DNA of 64,000 nt from Pantoea sp. BAV 3049 (GTDB taxonomy: Bacteria; Pseudomonadota; Gammaproteobacteria; Enterobacterales; Enterobacteriaceae): contig NZ_WHOY01000031.1 in assembly GCF_009765445.1 (NCBI RefSeq), forward strand, positions 2,585,673-2,649,672, read 5' to 3'. The position numbers were made by a program, and so were the translations under genes. Positions within the stretch are counted from its first letter, which is position 1. The number at the start of each line of letters is the position of its first letter. This document shows positions 38,019-45,593 of the stretch, one piece after another. Below the pieces are notes generated by a model. That model ran no database searches and was not told the origin of the DNA. It saw only the letters and a program-made list of their open reading frames with translations.

Positions 38019-39044
38019 ATGATCGTTCTGCAAAACATAGTGAAAACTTTTCAGGCCAGCAGTGGCCTGATAACCGCCGTGGATGACGTCAGTCTGCGGG
38101 TCGGACAGGGACAGATTTACGGCATTATTGGCTACAGTGGCGCGGGAAAAAGCACCCTGATCCGCCTGCTTAACGGGCTGGAAAAGCCCACTTCAGGCAG
38201 CGTAACCCTTGCCGGGCAGGATATCGCTCAGGCGAAAGGTGAGGCACTGCGCAAGGCCCGACTGAAAATCAGCATGGTGTTCCAGCATTTCAACCTGCTC
38301 TGGTCGCGGACCGTCAGCGAAAATATTGCCTTTTCTCTGCAAATTGCCGGTGCGCCGAAAGCGGTAATTCAGGCGCGGGTAAAGGAACTGATTGCACTGG
38401 TTGGGCTGAGTGGCAAAGAAAACGCATGGCCGTCGCAGCTCAGCGGCGGCCAGAAACAGCGCGTGGGGATTGCGCGGGCGCTGGCGAACAGCCCGGAAGT
38501 GCTGCTGTGTGACGAAGCGACTTCCGCACTGGATCCGCAAACGACCGATGCGATCCTCGATCTGCTGCTGGATATCAACCGCAGGCTGAATCTGACCATC
38601 GTGCTGATCACTCATGAAATGCATGTGGTGCGCAAAATCTGTCATCGCGTGGCGGTGATGGAGGCCGGGAAGATTGTCGAAGAGGGCGAAGTGCTGTCGG
38701 TCTTTACCCATCCGCAGCAGCCCGTCACCCGCCAGTTTGTCAAGCAGACAGCAGGTTACAGCAGTGCCGAAACGCCACTTAACACGGAGCTGGTTAATAA
38801 CCATGCCGGGGCCGTGCTGAAACTGACTTTTGTCGGGCAAAACACCGGGCAACCGGTTGTTGGCGAACTGACGCTGAAATATGCGCTGCCGTTTAACATC
38901 CTGCACGGAAAAATGACCCAGACCGCCAACGGTACGTTTGGGGAACTGTGGCTGCAGGTGGCAGCCAGCGGCATCCAGCTGGAAAACATTCTGAACGACC
39001 TGCATGACCATGGCATCACGACTGAGGTGGTAACCAATGACTGA
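38019..39044 (+). CDS. MetN-type ABC transporter ATPase
   Basis: 341 residues. Walker A GYSGAGKS near residue 37, signature LSGGQKQRVGIARAL near 140, Walker B LLCDEATSALD, and a C-terminal NIL/ACT-like domain (about 265-340). That domain in MetN senses cytoplasmic methionine and inhibits transport. First gene of a metNIQ-like operon, overlapping the permease gene by 8 bp. It is a paralogue-type copy outside the usual metNIQ locus. The substrate may be methionine, its sulfoxide or a related sulfur compound. No good Shine-Dalgarno sequence precedes the ATG. Confidence 0.9.
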   Translation: MIVLQNIVKTFQASSGLITAVDDVSLRVGQGQIYGIIGYSGAGKSTLIRLLNGLEKPTSGSVTLAGQDIAQAKGEALRKARLKISMVFQHFNLLWSRTVSENIAFSLQIAGAPKAVIQARVKELIALVGLSGKENAWPSQLSGGQKQRVGIARALANSPEVLLCDEATSALDPQTTDAILDLLLDINRRLNLTIVLITHEMHVVRKICHRVAVMEAGKIVEEGEVLSVFTHPQQPVTRQFVKQTAGYSSAETPLNTELVNNHAGAVLKLTFVGQNTGQPVVGELTLKYALPFNILHGKMTQTANGTFGELWLQVAASGIQLENILNDLHDHGITTEVVTND

Positions 39045-39705
39045 GACACTTTTTCCCCATCTGAAGCTGGATCAGCTGTGGGCCGCCACCTCGGAGACGC
39101 TGTATATGACCTCGCTGGCCGGCGTGGCGACATTCGTGCTGGGGATAGTGCTGGGGCTGGTGTTGTTCCTGACGGCGCGCGGGGGATTGTTCCAGAACCG
39201 TACTCTGTACTCGGTGATTTCCTTGCTGGTGAACGTGTTCCGTTCCATCCCGTTCATCATCCTGATTGTATTGCTGATCCCGTTCACCAAAACGCTGATT
39301 GGTACCATTCTCGGCGCCAATGCGGCGCTGCCTGCGCTGATTGTCGGCGCGGCACCGTTTTACGCAAGGCTGGTGGAAATTGGCCTGCGTGAAGTTGATA
39401 AAGGCGTGATTGAGGCGTCACGGTCGATGGGCGCTCGCCTGAGTACGCTGATCTTCCGAGTGCTGCTGCCTGAATCTTCCCCGGCGCTGGTTTCCGGTAT
39501 CACGGTCACGCTGATCGCGCTGGTCAGCTACAGCGCGATGGCTGGCGTGATTGGCGCAGGCGGCCTGGGCAACCTGGCCTATCTGGAAGGCTTCCAGCGT
39601 AACCACGGCGACGTGACGCTGGTGGCAACCGTAACCATTCTGCTGATCGTTTTTATCATCCAGTTCCTTGGTGATGTGATAACCACACGGCTCGACAAAC
39701 GTTAA
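39037..39705 (+). CDS. MetI-type ABC transporter permease
   Basis: 222 residues with five hydrophobic helices. The EAA-loop region EASRSMGARLSTLIFRVLLPES contacts the ATPase. Same family as methionine permease MetI. It begins within the ATPase gene (8-bp overlap) and is followed 18 bp later by the binding-protein gene. Confidence 0.93.
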   Translation: MTETLFPHLKLDQLWAATSETLYMTSLAGVATFVLGIVLGLVLFLTARGGLFQNRTLYSVISLLVNVFRSIPFIILIVLLIPFTKTLIGTILGANAALPALIVGAAPFYARLVEIGLREVDKGVIEASRSMGARLSTLIFRVLLPESSPALVSGITVTLIALVSYSAMAGVIGAGGLGNLAYLEGFQRNHGDVTLVATVTILLIVFIIQFLGDVITTRLDKR

Positions 39706-39723
39706 CTTTTGAGGGATTTAATA

Positions 39724-40536
39724 ATGAAAAAAACACTGACGCTGCTGGCTGCAGCAACCCTGGGCGCGCTGAGCCTGAGCGCATGGGCGGATACGCTGAC
39801 CGTTGGCGCCTCTAACGTGCCGCATGCGGAAATCCTTGAGCAGGCCAAACCGATCCTGGCGAAGCAGGGCATCGATCTGGAAATCAAACCTTTCCAGGAC
39901 TACATCCTGCCAAACACCGCACTGGCCAGCCATGATATCGACGCCAACTACTTCCAGCACGTGCCGTACCTGAACAGCGTGCTGAAAGACCATGCCGGTG
40001 ACAAATCCTATGATTTCGTCAGCGCCGGAGCGATCCATATCGAGCCGATCGGGATCTATTCCAAAAAGTACAAATCGCTGAAAGACCTGCCGCAGAACGG
40101 TAAGGTGATCATGCGTGATGCGGTGGCGGAAGAGGGGCGTATTCTTTCTATCTTTGAAAAACAGGGTGTAATTAAACTGAAGCCGGGCGTGAGCAAAGTT
40201 GACGCGCGCATCAGCGATATCGTCTCTAACCCGAAACACCTGCAGTTCCAGGCCAACGTAGAAGGCGCACTGTTGCCGCAGATGTACAACAACGACGAAG
40301 GCGATGCGGTGGTGATCAACGCTAACTATGCTATTGATGCAGGTCTGGATCCGGTGAAAGATCCTATTGCTGTTGAAAGCGGTGAAAACAATCCGTACGC
40401 CAATATCATCACTGTACATCGCGGTGATGAAAACAAACCGGATATTGTCGCGCTGGTTAAAGTTCTGCACTCCAAACCGATTCAGGAGTGGATCCGCACC
40501 AAATATAAAGGTGCCGTTATTCCTGTTAATAACTGA
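39724..40536 (+). CDS. MetQ-type (NlpA family) substrate-binding protein
   Basis: 270 residues from the ATG at 39724 with GAGG upstream. A signal peptide (about 1-22, ending SAWA) has no lipobox cysteine, unlike lipoprotein MetQ of E. coli, so this copy is probably soluble in the periplasm. The family core LTVGASNVPHAEILEQAKPIL and NANYAIDAGLDPVKDPIAVE are clear. Operon with the two preceding genes; a strong hairpin follows. Confidence 0.92.
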   Translation: MKKTLTLLAAATLGALSLSAWADTLTVGASNVPHAEILEQAKPILAKQGIDLEIKPFQDYILPNTALASHDIDANYFQHVPYLNSVLKDHAGDKSYDFVSAGAIHIEPIGIYSKKYKSLKDLPQNGKVIMRDAVAEEGRILSIFEKQGVIKLKPGVSKVDARISDIVSNPKHLQFQANVEGALLPQMYNNDEGDAVVINANYAIDAGLDPVKDPIAVESGENNPYANIITVHRGDENKPDIVALVKVLHSKPIQEWIRTKYKGAVIPVNN

Positions 40537-40557
40537 GTCCGATGGCACCCTGGAAAG

Positions 40558-40580
40558 AGGCCGGTCTGACCGGCCTTTCT
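40558..40580 (+). terminator. Intrinsic terminator of the metNIQ-like operon
   Basis: AGGCCGGTC / GACCGGCCT dyad followed by TTCT. It is identical in its 19-nt core to the tyrS terminator at 25162. Confidence 0.75.
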
Positions 40581-40654
40581 CATTTACAGCCTGCGCAATT
40601 CTCTCTGTTTCGGCTGCAATCGCGGGATTACCTGACCGATGATGAAAGCATTAT

Positions 40655-40876
40655 TCAGGAGGCAAAGAAGGCGCGGAGTTCAGCATGCATCCAGGGGTAG
40701 AAGTCCTCTGCTTTGGTACCCAGCCGGGCTTTCAGGTCGCGCGTCAGATCATCAGCCAGCACTTCAAGTGCTCCGGCATGAATTCCCTCATAGGCCTGCG
40801 CGACGACGCTGGCCACTCCGATTTTCACTCCTTTTAGCCGTGCGGGAAAATAACAATATGGCATGACTAAAGCCAA
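40655..40876 (-). pseudogene. C-terminal remnant of a short-chain dehydrogenase (SDR)
   Basis: A 73-codon frame whose last 50 residues (AYEGIHAGALEVLADDLTRD, then an LYP-like FYPWMHAEL tail) look like the usual C-terminus of SDR oxidoreductases. The Rossmann N-terminus and active-site Tyr-Lys are missing. The first 15 or so residues have no SDR character and probably mark the break point. No ribosome-binding site is convincing. I infer a decayed gene; a small intact protein cannot be excluded. Confidence 0.5.
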
Positions 40877-41150
40877 TTCTGACTTAGAGCCTGTCCCATC
40901 AGGCTATTTTGTTTGCCATTTTGGCGCTGGGCAGAGCTCATCATTCTCACGTACTTGGTGTGCGCTCCGGTTGCTCCGCACTGTCCAAGTCCAACCTGGC
41001 TGGGGACCCCATTTATGGTTAATCGTTATGCAAGGTACAGGTTAGGCAGGGCGAGAGCGGGTTGGTTGGGAAATAATAAGCAACGGTAGGCAATCAGGCG
41101 GCACTGAAGTGGTTCGGAGCTACCCTGTTGTATGGCAGCCCCAGTTTCGT
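40877..41150. repeat. Noncoding segment with repeat-like character
   Basis: About 270 bp with no supported gene. It begins near a short dyad (AGCCTG, 6 bp, CAGGCT at 40889-40906) followed by TTTTGTTT. It continues with phrases such as CTCACGTACTTGGTGTGCGC and TCCGGTTGCTCCGCACTGTCC. I associate these, without being able to verify, with dispersed intergenic repeats of Erwinia-type genomes. It separates the SDR remnant from the ssuA-like gene. Confidence 0.35.
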
Positions 41151-41176
41151 AAAAGCCAACCCCTCAGTAGGCTGGC
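41151..41176 (-). terminator. Hairpin after the ssuA-like gene
   Basis: On the minus strand GCCAGCC pairs with GGTTGGC (one G-T pair) around an 8-nt loop and is followed by TTTT. Confidence 0.65.
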
Positions 41177-41184
41177 GTTCAGGT

Positions 41185-42135
41185 TTACTTTTTCTTATCC
41201 AGCGACCAGGTCGCTGTGCCGATCTCCACCTTCACCGGCAGCAGCCCAATCTGGGTGAATTTGTCTGCCAGCTTCTGCTGCTCGTTAAACACTTCCGGCG
41301 TCATACGCTCTGAACCGAACGGCATTCTGCTGATGGCTTTATCCCAGATCGGCTGCGGCAGACCGGTAGAGGTTGCGAGGATTTTCGCCGCCTCCTGAGG
41401 GTTCTTATTCGCCCAGTCGCTCAGCGTTCCTAATTCCCCGACGACCTGCTTAGCCGTCTGCGGATAAGTATCGGCAAACTTCCGGCTGGCGAGGTAGAAG
41501 GTATAGTGCGGCACCAGGCCTTCAGCGTTCTTCACCAGCCGTGCTTTGGCATTAGTTTCCACTTCTGAGAGGTACGGATCCCAGATCACCCAGGCATCCA
41601 CCGCGCCACGCTGGAACGCGGCACGGGCATCGGCGGGTGGCAGGTAGATCGGGATGATGTCTTTGTAGTTCAGTCCGGCGTTTTCCAGCGCGGTGACCAG
41701 CAGATAATTAACGTCCGAACCCTTGTTCAGCGCCACCCGCTTGCCTTTCAGGTCGGCGACGGATTTAATGGTGGAGTTTTCCGGCACCACAATCGCTTCG
41801 GTTTTCGGGTTAGCCGGGGAGTGGGCCAGATAGACCAGATCCGCGTTGGCGGCCTGGGCAAACGCCGGAGGCGCGTCACCGGTAGCGGCCAGATCGATAC
41901 TGCCCACGTTCAAACCTTCCAGCATCTGCGGTCCGGCCGGGAATTCGACCCAGCGAACGGCGATACCCTGTTTTTTGAAATCGGTATCGAGCGTGCCGCG
42001 ATATTTCAGCAGCGCGAAGATATTGGCTTTCTGATAGCCAATAGTCACCGTTTTTGGCGCAGTTTCCGCCAGCGCTGTGTGCATTGTGCCGGTCAGACCA
42101 GCAGCAATCAGGCTGCCAAGGAGATATTTTTTCAC
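41185..42135 (-). CDS. SsuA-like sulfonate-binding protein, orphan
   Basis: 316 residues. A signal peptide (about 1-23, ending ALA) precedes an SsuA/TauA-type binding fold: VTIGYQKANIFALLKYRG, RWVEFPAGPQMLEGLNVGSI, LAATGDAPPAFAQAA, GKRVALNKGSDVNYLL and AVDAWVIWDPYL. Such proteins capture alkanesulfonates in the periplasm. No ssuB or ssuC homologue is encoded in the window, so its ABC partners must be elsewhere. It follows the fusion-regulator gene by 94 bp on the same strand and its sequence is plainly paralogous to that regulator's C-terminal domain. Confidence 0.9.
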   Translation of the reverse strand: MKKYLLGSLIAAGLTGTMHTALAETAPKTVTIGYQKANIFALLKYRGTLDTDFKKQGIAVRWVEFPAGPQMLEGLNVGSIDLAATGDAPPAFAQAANADLVYLAHSPANPKTEAIVVPENSTIKSVADLKGKRVALNKGSDVNYLLVTALENAGLNYKDIIPIYLPPADARAAFQRGAVDAWVIWDPYLSEVETNAKARLVKNAEGLVPHYTFYLASRKFADTYPQTAKQVVGELGTLSDWANKNPQEAAKILATSTGLPQPIWDKAISRMPFGSERMTPEVFNEQQKLADKFTQIGLLPVKVEIGTATWSLDKKK

Positions 42136-42229
42136 GATTTTTTCCCTGAATAAAAGTGATGTCAGCGCAACATAACAAACTGCGTGAAAACGGCTTAACG
42201 AGTAAAAGGCATATCCTTAGCTGAAAAAT

Positions 42230-44122
42230 TCATTCCCGCCAGACCGCATCCCCTACCTTAATCGCTCTTGGCAGCAGGCCCAGCGCGTAAAAGCGGTCGG
42301 CAATTGCCTGCTGCTGGCGAATGATGTGCAGATCCATGCGCTGCGTCAGGTGGCTGCGGCGGGTCAGGGCACGGTTCAGTGAGGAAGTGGCCAGCCCCAG
42401 CTCGGCGGAGAGCAGGGTGGCCGCTTCTGCCCGGTTGCTGTCGATATAGCGTCCTGTCTGCTCCAGTGCCGACATTAGCGCATGCAGTAGATCGGCGTAG
42501 CGGGCGGCAAAATCCCGGTGAGCAAGATAGAACTGATGGTTATTAACCCGCTCCACGCCATTGGCAATCACCCGCAGCTGCCCGCTCTCTTCGGCATCGC
42601 TCAGCAGCGGATCCCACATCATCCAGGCATCGACGGCGTGATGATCGCTGGGCGTCAGCGGATATTTCGGGGGCGCGTAGACCACACGCACGTCATCCAG
42701 CGTCATGCCTGCCTCCTCCAGAATTTGCAGCAGCAGGTAGTGAACGTTGGACCCTTTGTTCACCGCAATCCGCTTGCCGCGCAGGTCGGCAAGGGCGTGG
42801 ATCGGGCTGTCACGGGCAACCATCAGGGCCACGCTCTGCGGCGCAGCTGGTTCCCAGGCCACATACAGCAGCGGCTGATTGCTGGCCTGAGCAAACAGCG
42901 GCGGTACCTCACCGGTGGTGCCAAAATCGATTTCACCATTGTTCAGGGCGTGCAGCAGCTGTGGCCCGGCGGGAAACTCGCTCCACAATACGCTGACGCC
43001 CCGGCTGGAAAACTGCGCCTCCAGCGACTGGCGGGCTTTGAGGATCCCGAGGTTGCCGAATTTTTGATAGCCCACCCGCAGTTCACGCTCTTTGTCGGCC
43101 ATTACAGGGCCGGGACGACAGGCTGTTCCCCCCGGCCTGCGGCGCGGTTTGATCAACCCCAGGTGACCAAGATGCGTACGCAGAGCATTGCGGGTGATGC
43201 CGAGCAGAGAGGCGGTTTGCAGCTGGTTGCCATTGCTGAGTTCGAAGGCGTTGCGTATCAGCGAAGAGAGGATGCGCTGGTAAATCGGGCTGTTGCCATC
43301 CTGCAACTGCTGGCGCATAAAATTATCCAGCGACTCTTCGCGAGCGCTGCCTGTTGAAGTGCCACTTACCGGAGTGAGCCGAAGCTGCGCAGGTGTAATC
43401 AGGGGTTCTCTGCTCAGCAACACGACATTGTGCAGCGTGTTCTCCAGTTCGCGGATATTTCCCGGCCAGGTATAGTCCATCAGCGTGGCGAGGGTGTCTT
43501 CGCTAAGGCGCAGCTGTGGGCGGCCCAGCCGGCGGGCATACAGTTGCAGGAAATAGTCGGCCAGTAGTGGGATATCCTCACGCCGCTGGCGCAGAGGCGG
43601 CAACGTCACCGCCGCGACATTCAGCCGGTAATAGAGATCTTCACGGAAGCGGCGCTCACGGATGGCGTTTGCCAGATCCACATGGGTAGCGGCCACCACG
43701 CGCACGTTAACTTTCACCGGACGACGCGAGCCTACCCGCGTCACTTCCCGCTCCTGCAAAACCCGCAGCAGCTTCACCTGCAGCGGCAGGCTCAACTCGC
43801 CAATCTCATCCAGCAGCAGCGTGCCGCCTTCTGCCGCCTCAAACCAGCCCTGATGGCGCTCTGCGGCACCGGTAAAAGAGCCTTTCTCATGACCAAATAA
43901 TTCTGATTCTGCCAGGCTGTCGGTCAGCGCACCGCAGTTGACCGCCAGAAAAGGGTGCTGTTGGCGCGGGCTGTGATGGTGCAGATAGCGCGCCACCACC
44001 TCTTTACCGGTGCCGGTTTCACCGACGATCAGCACCGTGGCATCGGTGGGGGCCAGCCGGTCCAGCACCTTCTGGAAGGCGATGGAGGCGGGATCGATCA
44101 GCTCGGGGCCGTGGTTTTGCAT
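42230..44122 (-). CDS. Sigma-54 activator fused to a cytoplasmic SsuA-like ligand-binding domain
   Basis: 630 residues. Residues 1-250 are an NtrC-type AAA+ domain: Walker A GETGTGKE 34-41, sigma-54 contact loop GSFTGA 81-86 (usual form GAFTGA), Walker B LLLDEIGE 102-109, arginine-finger region RFREDLYYRLN 158-168, and sensor 2 GNIRELEN 221-228. A Fis-type HTH is at 293-325 (NGNQLQTASLLGITRNALRT). After a basic linker (326-345), residues 346-630 are an SsuA-like binding protein without signal peptide (GYQKFGNLGILKAR, SEFPAGPQLLHALN, GTTGEVPPLFAQAS, GKRIAVNKGSNVHYLL, AVDAWMMWDP). There is no N-terminal receiver, GAF or PAS domain. I infer that the C-terminal domain senses an imported sulfonate-like ligand. 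It is divergent from ssuD, which has a -24/-12 promoter. Confidence 0.9.
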   Translation of the reverse strand: MQNHGPELIDPASIAFQKVLDRLAPTDATVLIVGETGTGKEVVARYLHHHSPRQQHPFLAVNCGALTDSLAESELFGHEKGSFTGAAERHQGWFEAAEGGTLLLDEIGELSLPLQVKLLRVLQEREVTRVGSRRPVKVNVRVVAATHVDLANAIRERRFREDLYYRLNVAAVTLPPLRQRREDIPLLADYFLQLYARRLGRPQLRLSEDTLATLMDYTWPGNIRELENTLHNVVLLSREPLITPAQLRLTPVSGTSTGSAREESLDNFMRQQLQDGNSPIYQRILSSLIRNAFELSNGNQLQTASLLGITRNALRTHLGHLGLIKPRRRPGGTACRPGPVMADKERELRVGYQKFGNLGILKARQSLEAQFSSRGVSVLWSEFPAGPQLLHALNNGEIDFGTTGEVPPLFAQASNQPLLYVAWEPAAPQSVALMVARDSPIHALADLRGKRIAVNKGSNVHYLLLQILEEAGMTLDDVRVVYAPPKYPLTPSDHHAVDAWMMWDPLLSDAEESGQLRVIANGVERVNNHQFYLAHRDFAARYADLLHALMSALEQTGRYIDSNRAEAATLLSAELGLATSSLNRALTRRSHLTQRMDLHIIRQQQAIADRFYALGLLPRAIKVGDAVWRE

Positions 44123-44201
44123 CTCTGATTCCAGGCTTAGGAAGGTGTTAAAACGATACCGCCAGACGGCTGCCGTGGCGAGAGGCTCTCCGGCGCTGAA
44201 C

Positions 44202-44247
44202 GTTGCAAATGCAGCAGTGACAAGACAGCAGTTGCTGCATATGCAAC
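44202..44247. promoter_or_regulatory. Candidate enhancer (UAS) for the sigma-54 activator
   Basis: Two inverted copies of a 15-mer: GTTGCAAATGCAGCA at 44202-44216 on the plus strand and GTTGCATATGCAGCA at 44233-44247 on the minus strand, differing at one base. They lie between the regulator gene and ssuD, 67-112 bp upstream of the -24 element, the usual enhancer distance for NtrC-type proteins. Confidence 0.75.
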
Positions 44248-44311
44248 ATTTTCGCTAATGAATAGCTTGACTTAACTGATTGATATTATTCAATAATAAA
44301 GATAATCAAAA

Positions 44312-44328
44312 CTGGCATGCTTTCTGCA
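44312..44328 (+). promoter_or_regulatory. Sigma-54 (-24/-12) promoter of ssuD
   Basis: CTGGCATGCTTTCTGCA has GG and GC separated by exactly 10 bp. Compared with TGGCACN5TTGCA, one base differs in the -24 element and one in the -12. It is 70 bp upstream of the ssuD start and directed into it. Confidence 0.82.
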
Positions 44329-44397
44329 ATGTGGTTTATAACCAAACACGAAGAATCTATAAGATTAATTCAGATATCGTTATATAGGAAAGTGATA

Positions 44398-45570
44398 ATG
44401 ACTGAGGCCTCGCAGGAAAACATTAATGTCTTCTGGTTTCTGCCGACTCATGGCGACGGACGCTATCTGGGCACCACTGAGGGAGGGCGCGCAGTCGACC
44501 TGCCTTATCTGCAGCAGGTGGCGCTGGCGGCGGATAACCTTGGTTACTACGGCGTGCTGATCCCCACGGGCAAAAGCTGCGAGGACTCCTGGCTGGTGGC
44601 TTCCGCGCTGGCTCCGCTCACCAAACGCCTGCGCTATCTGGTAGCTGTCCGTCCGGGCCTGCAGCCGCCAAGTCTGGCAGCGCGGATGGCCGCCACGCTG
44701 GATCGCCTCTCCGAAGGCCGACTGCTGATTAATGTGGTGACCGGAGGTGACCCGGTAGAGAACAAAGGAGACGGCATTTTCCTCAGCCACGCTGAACGCT
44801 ATCAGGTTACACGGGAATTTCTTGAGGTCTATTCCCGCCTGCTGAAGGGCGAAAAGGTCGATTTCTCCGGGGATCACATTCGCGTGGAAGGAGCAGAAGT
44901 GCTCTTCCCGCCGGTGCAGGAAAACGGTCCACCGCTCTATTTTGGCGGGTCTTCCGAAGAAGCCATCGACGTCGCTGCCAACCAGATCGATACTTATCTG
45001 ACCTGGGGAGAACCTGTGGCGCAGGTGGCGGAGAAGCTGGCCGTAGTGCGCCAGCGCGCAGAGGAGCGGGGGCGTAAGCTGAGTTACGGCATCCGTTTGC
45101 ACGTTATCGTCCGTGAAACAGAAGAGGAAGCCTGGACTGCCGCAGATCGGCTGATTGCCCATCTGGACGAAGATACCATTGAAAGCGCGCAGAAGATCTT
45201 CTCGCGGATGGACTCCACCGGGCAGGCCCGCATGAGTGCGCTGCACGGTGGCTCGAAAGAGAGCCTGCGTATCGGGCCGAATTTATGGGCCGGAGTGGGC
45301 CTGGTGCGTGGCGGAGCCGGTACCGCGCTGGTGGGCAGTCCTGAACAGGTGGCGGAGCGCATTCGTGAATATCAGGCGCTGGGCATAGAGCACTTTATTC
45401 TGTCCGGTTATCCGCACCTGGAAGAGGCGCACCGCTTTGCCGAGCTGGTGATGCCGCTGTTGCCGCTGGCCTCCAACGTGGAAAAACGCCAGCGCACGGT
45501 GAACACCGGGCCGTTTGGCGAGACCATCGGCGGCGACCGTCGCCCGGCGAAACCAGCCAGCACGAAATAA
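44398..45570 (+). CDS. ssuD: FMNH2-dependent alkanesulfonate monooxygenase SsuD
   Basis: 390 residues from the ATG at 44398 (AGGAAAG upstream). An earlier in-frame ATG at 44317 lies inside the sigma-54 promoter and is rejected. The sequence follows E. coli SsuD closely: [15 protein letters not shown], the conserved cysteine in [20 protein letters not shown], and the mobile loop near [19 protein letters not shown]. It cleaves C-S bonds of alkanesulfonates to an aldehyde and sulfite using reduced flavin and oxygen. No ssuE-type flavin reductase is adjacent; the next gene encodes a FAD-binding protein. Confidence 0.95.
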   Translation: MTEASQENINVFWFLPTHGDGRYLGTTEGGRAVDLPYLQQVALAADNLGYYGVLIPTGKSCEDSWLVASALAPLTKRLRYLVAVRPGLQPPSLAARMAATLDRLSEGRLLINVVTGGDPVENKGDGIFLSHAERYQVTREFLEVYSRLLKGEKVDFSGDHIRVEGAEVLFPPVQENGPPLYFGGSSEEAIDVAANQIDTYLTWGEPVAQVAEKLAVVRQRAEERGRKLSYGIRLHVIVRETEEEAWTAADRLIAHLDEDTIESAQKIFSRMDSTGQARMSALHGGSKESLRIGPNLWAGVGLVRGGAGTALVGSPEQVAERIREYQALGIEHFILSGYPHLEEAHRFAELVMPLLPLASNVEKRQRTVNTGPFGETIGGDRRPAKPASTK

Positions 45571-45593
45571 CTTTTATCATCCGGAGTCAGGTT

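Noticed and set aside
38193..39011. 272-codon minus-strand frame opposite the metN-like gene
   Set aside because: Mirror of a strongly conserved ATPase; no independent support.
42518..43357. 279-codon plus-strand frame opposite the fusion regulator
   Set aside because: Mirror frame; the minus-strand protein has all AAA+ and binding-protein motifs.
44261..44300. Sigma-70 promoter before ssuD starting at TTGACT
   Set aside because: No acceptable -10 at 16-18 bp; the nearby -24/-12 match is much better.
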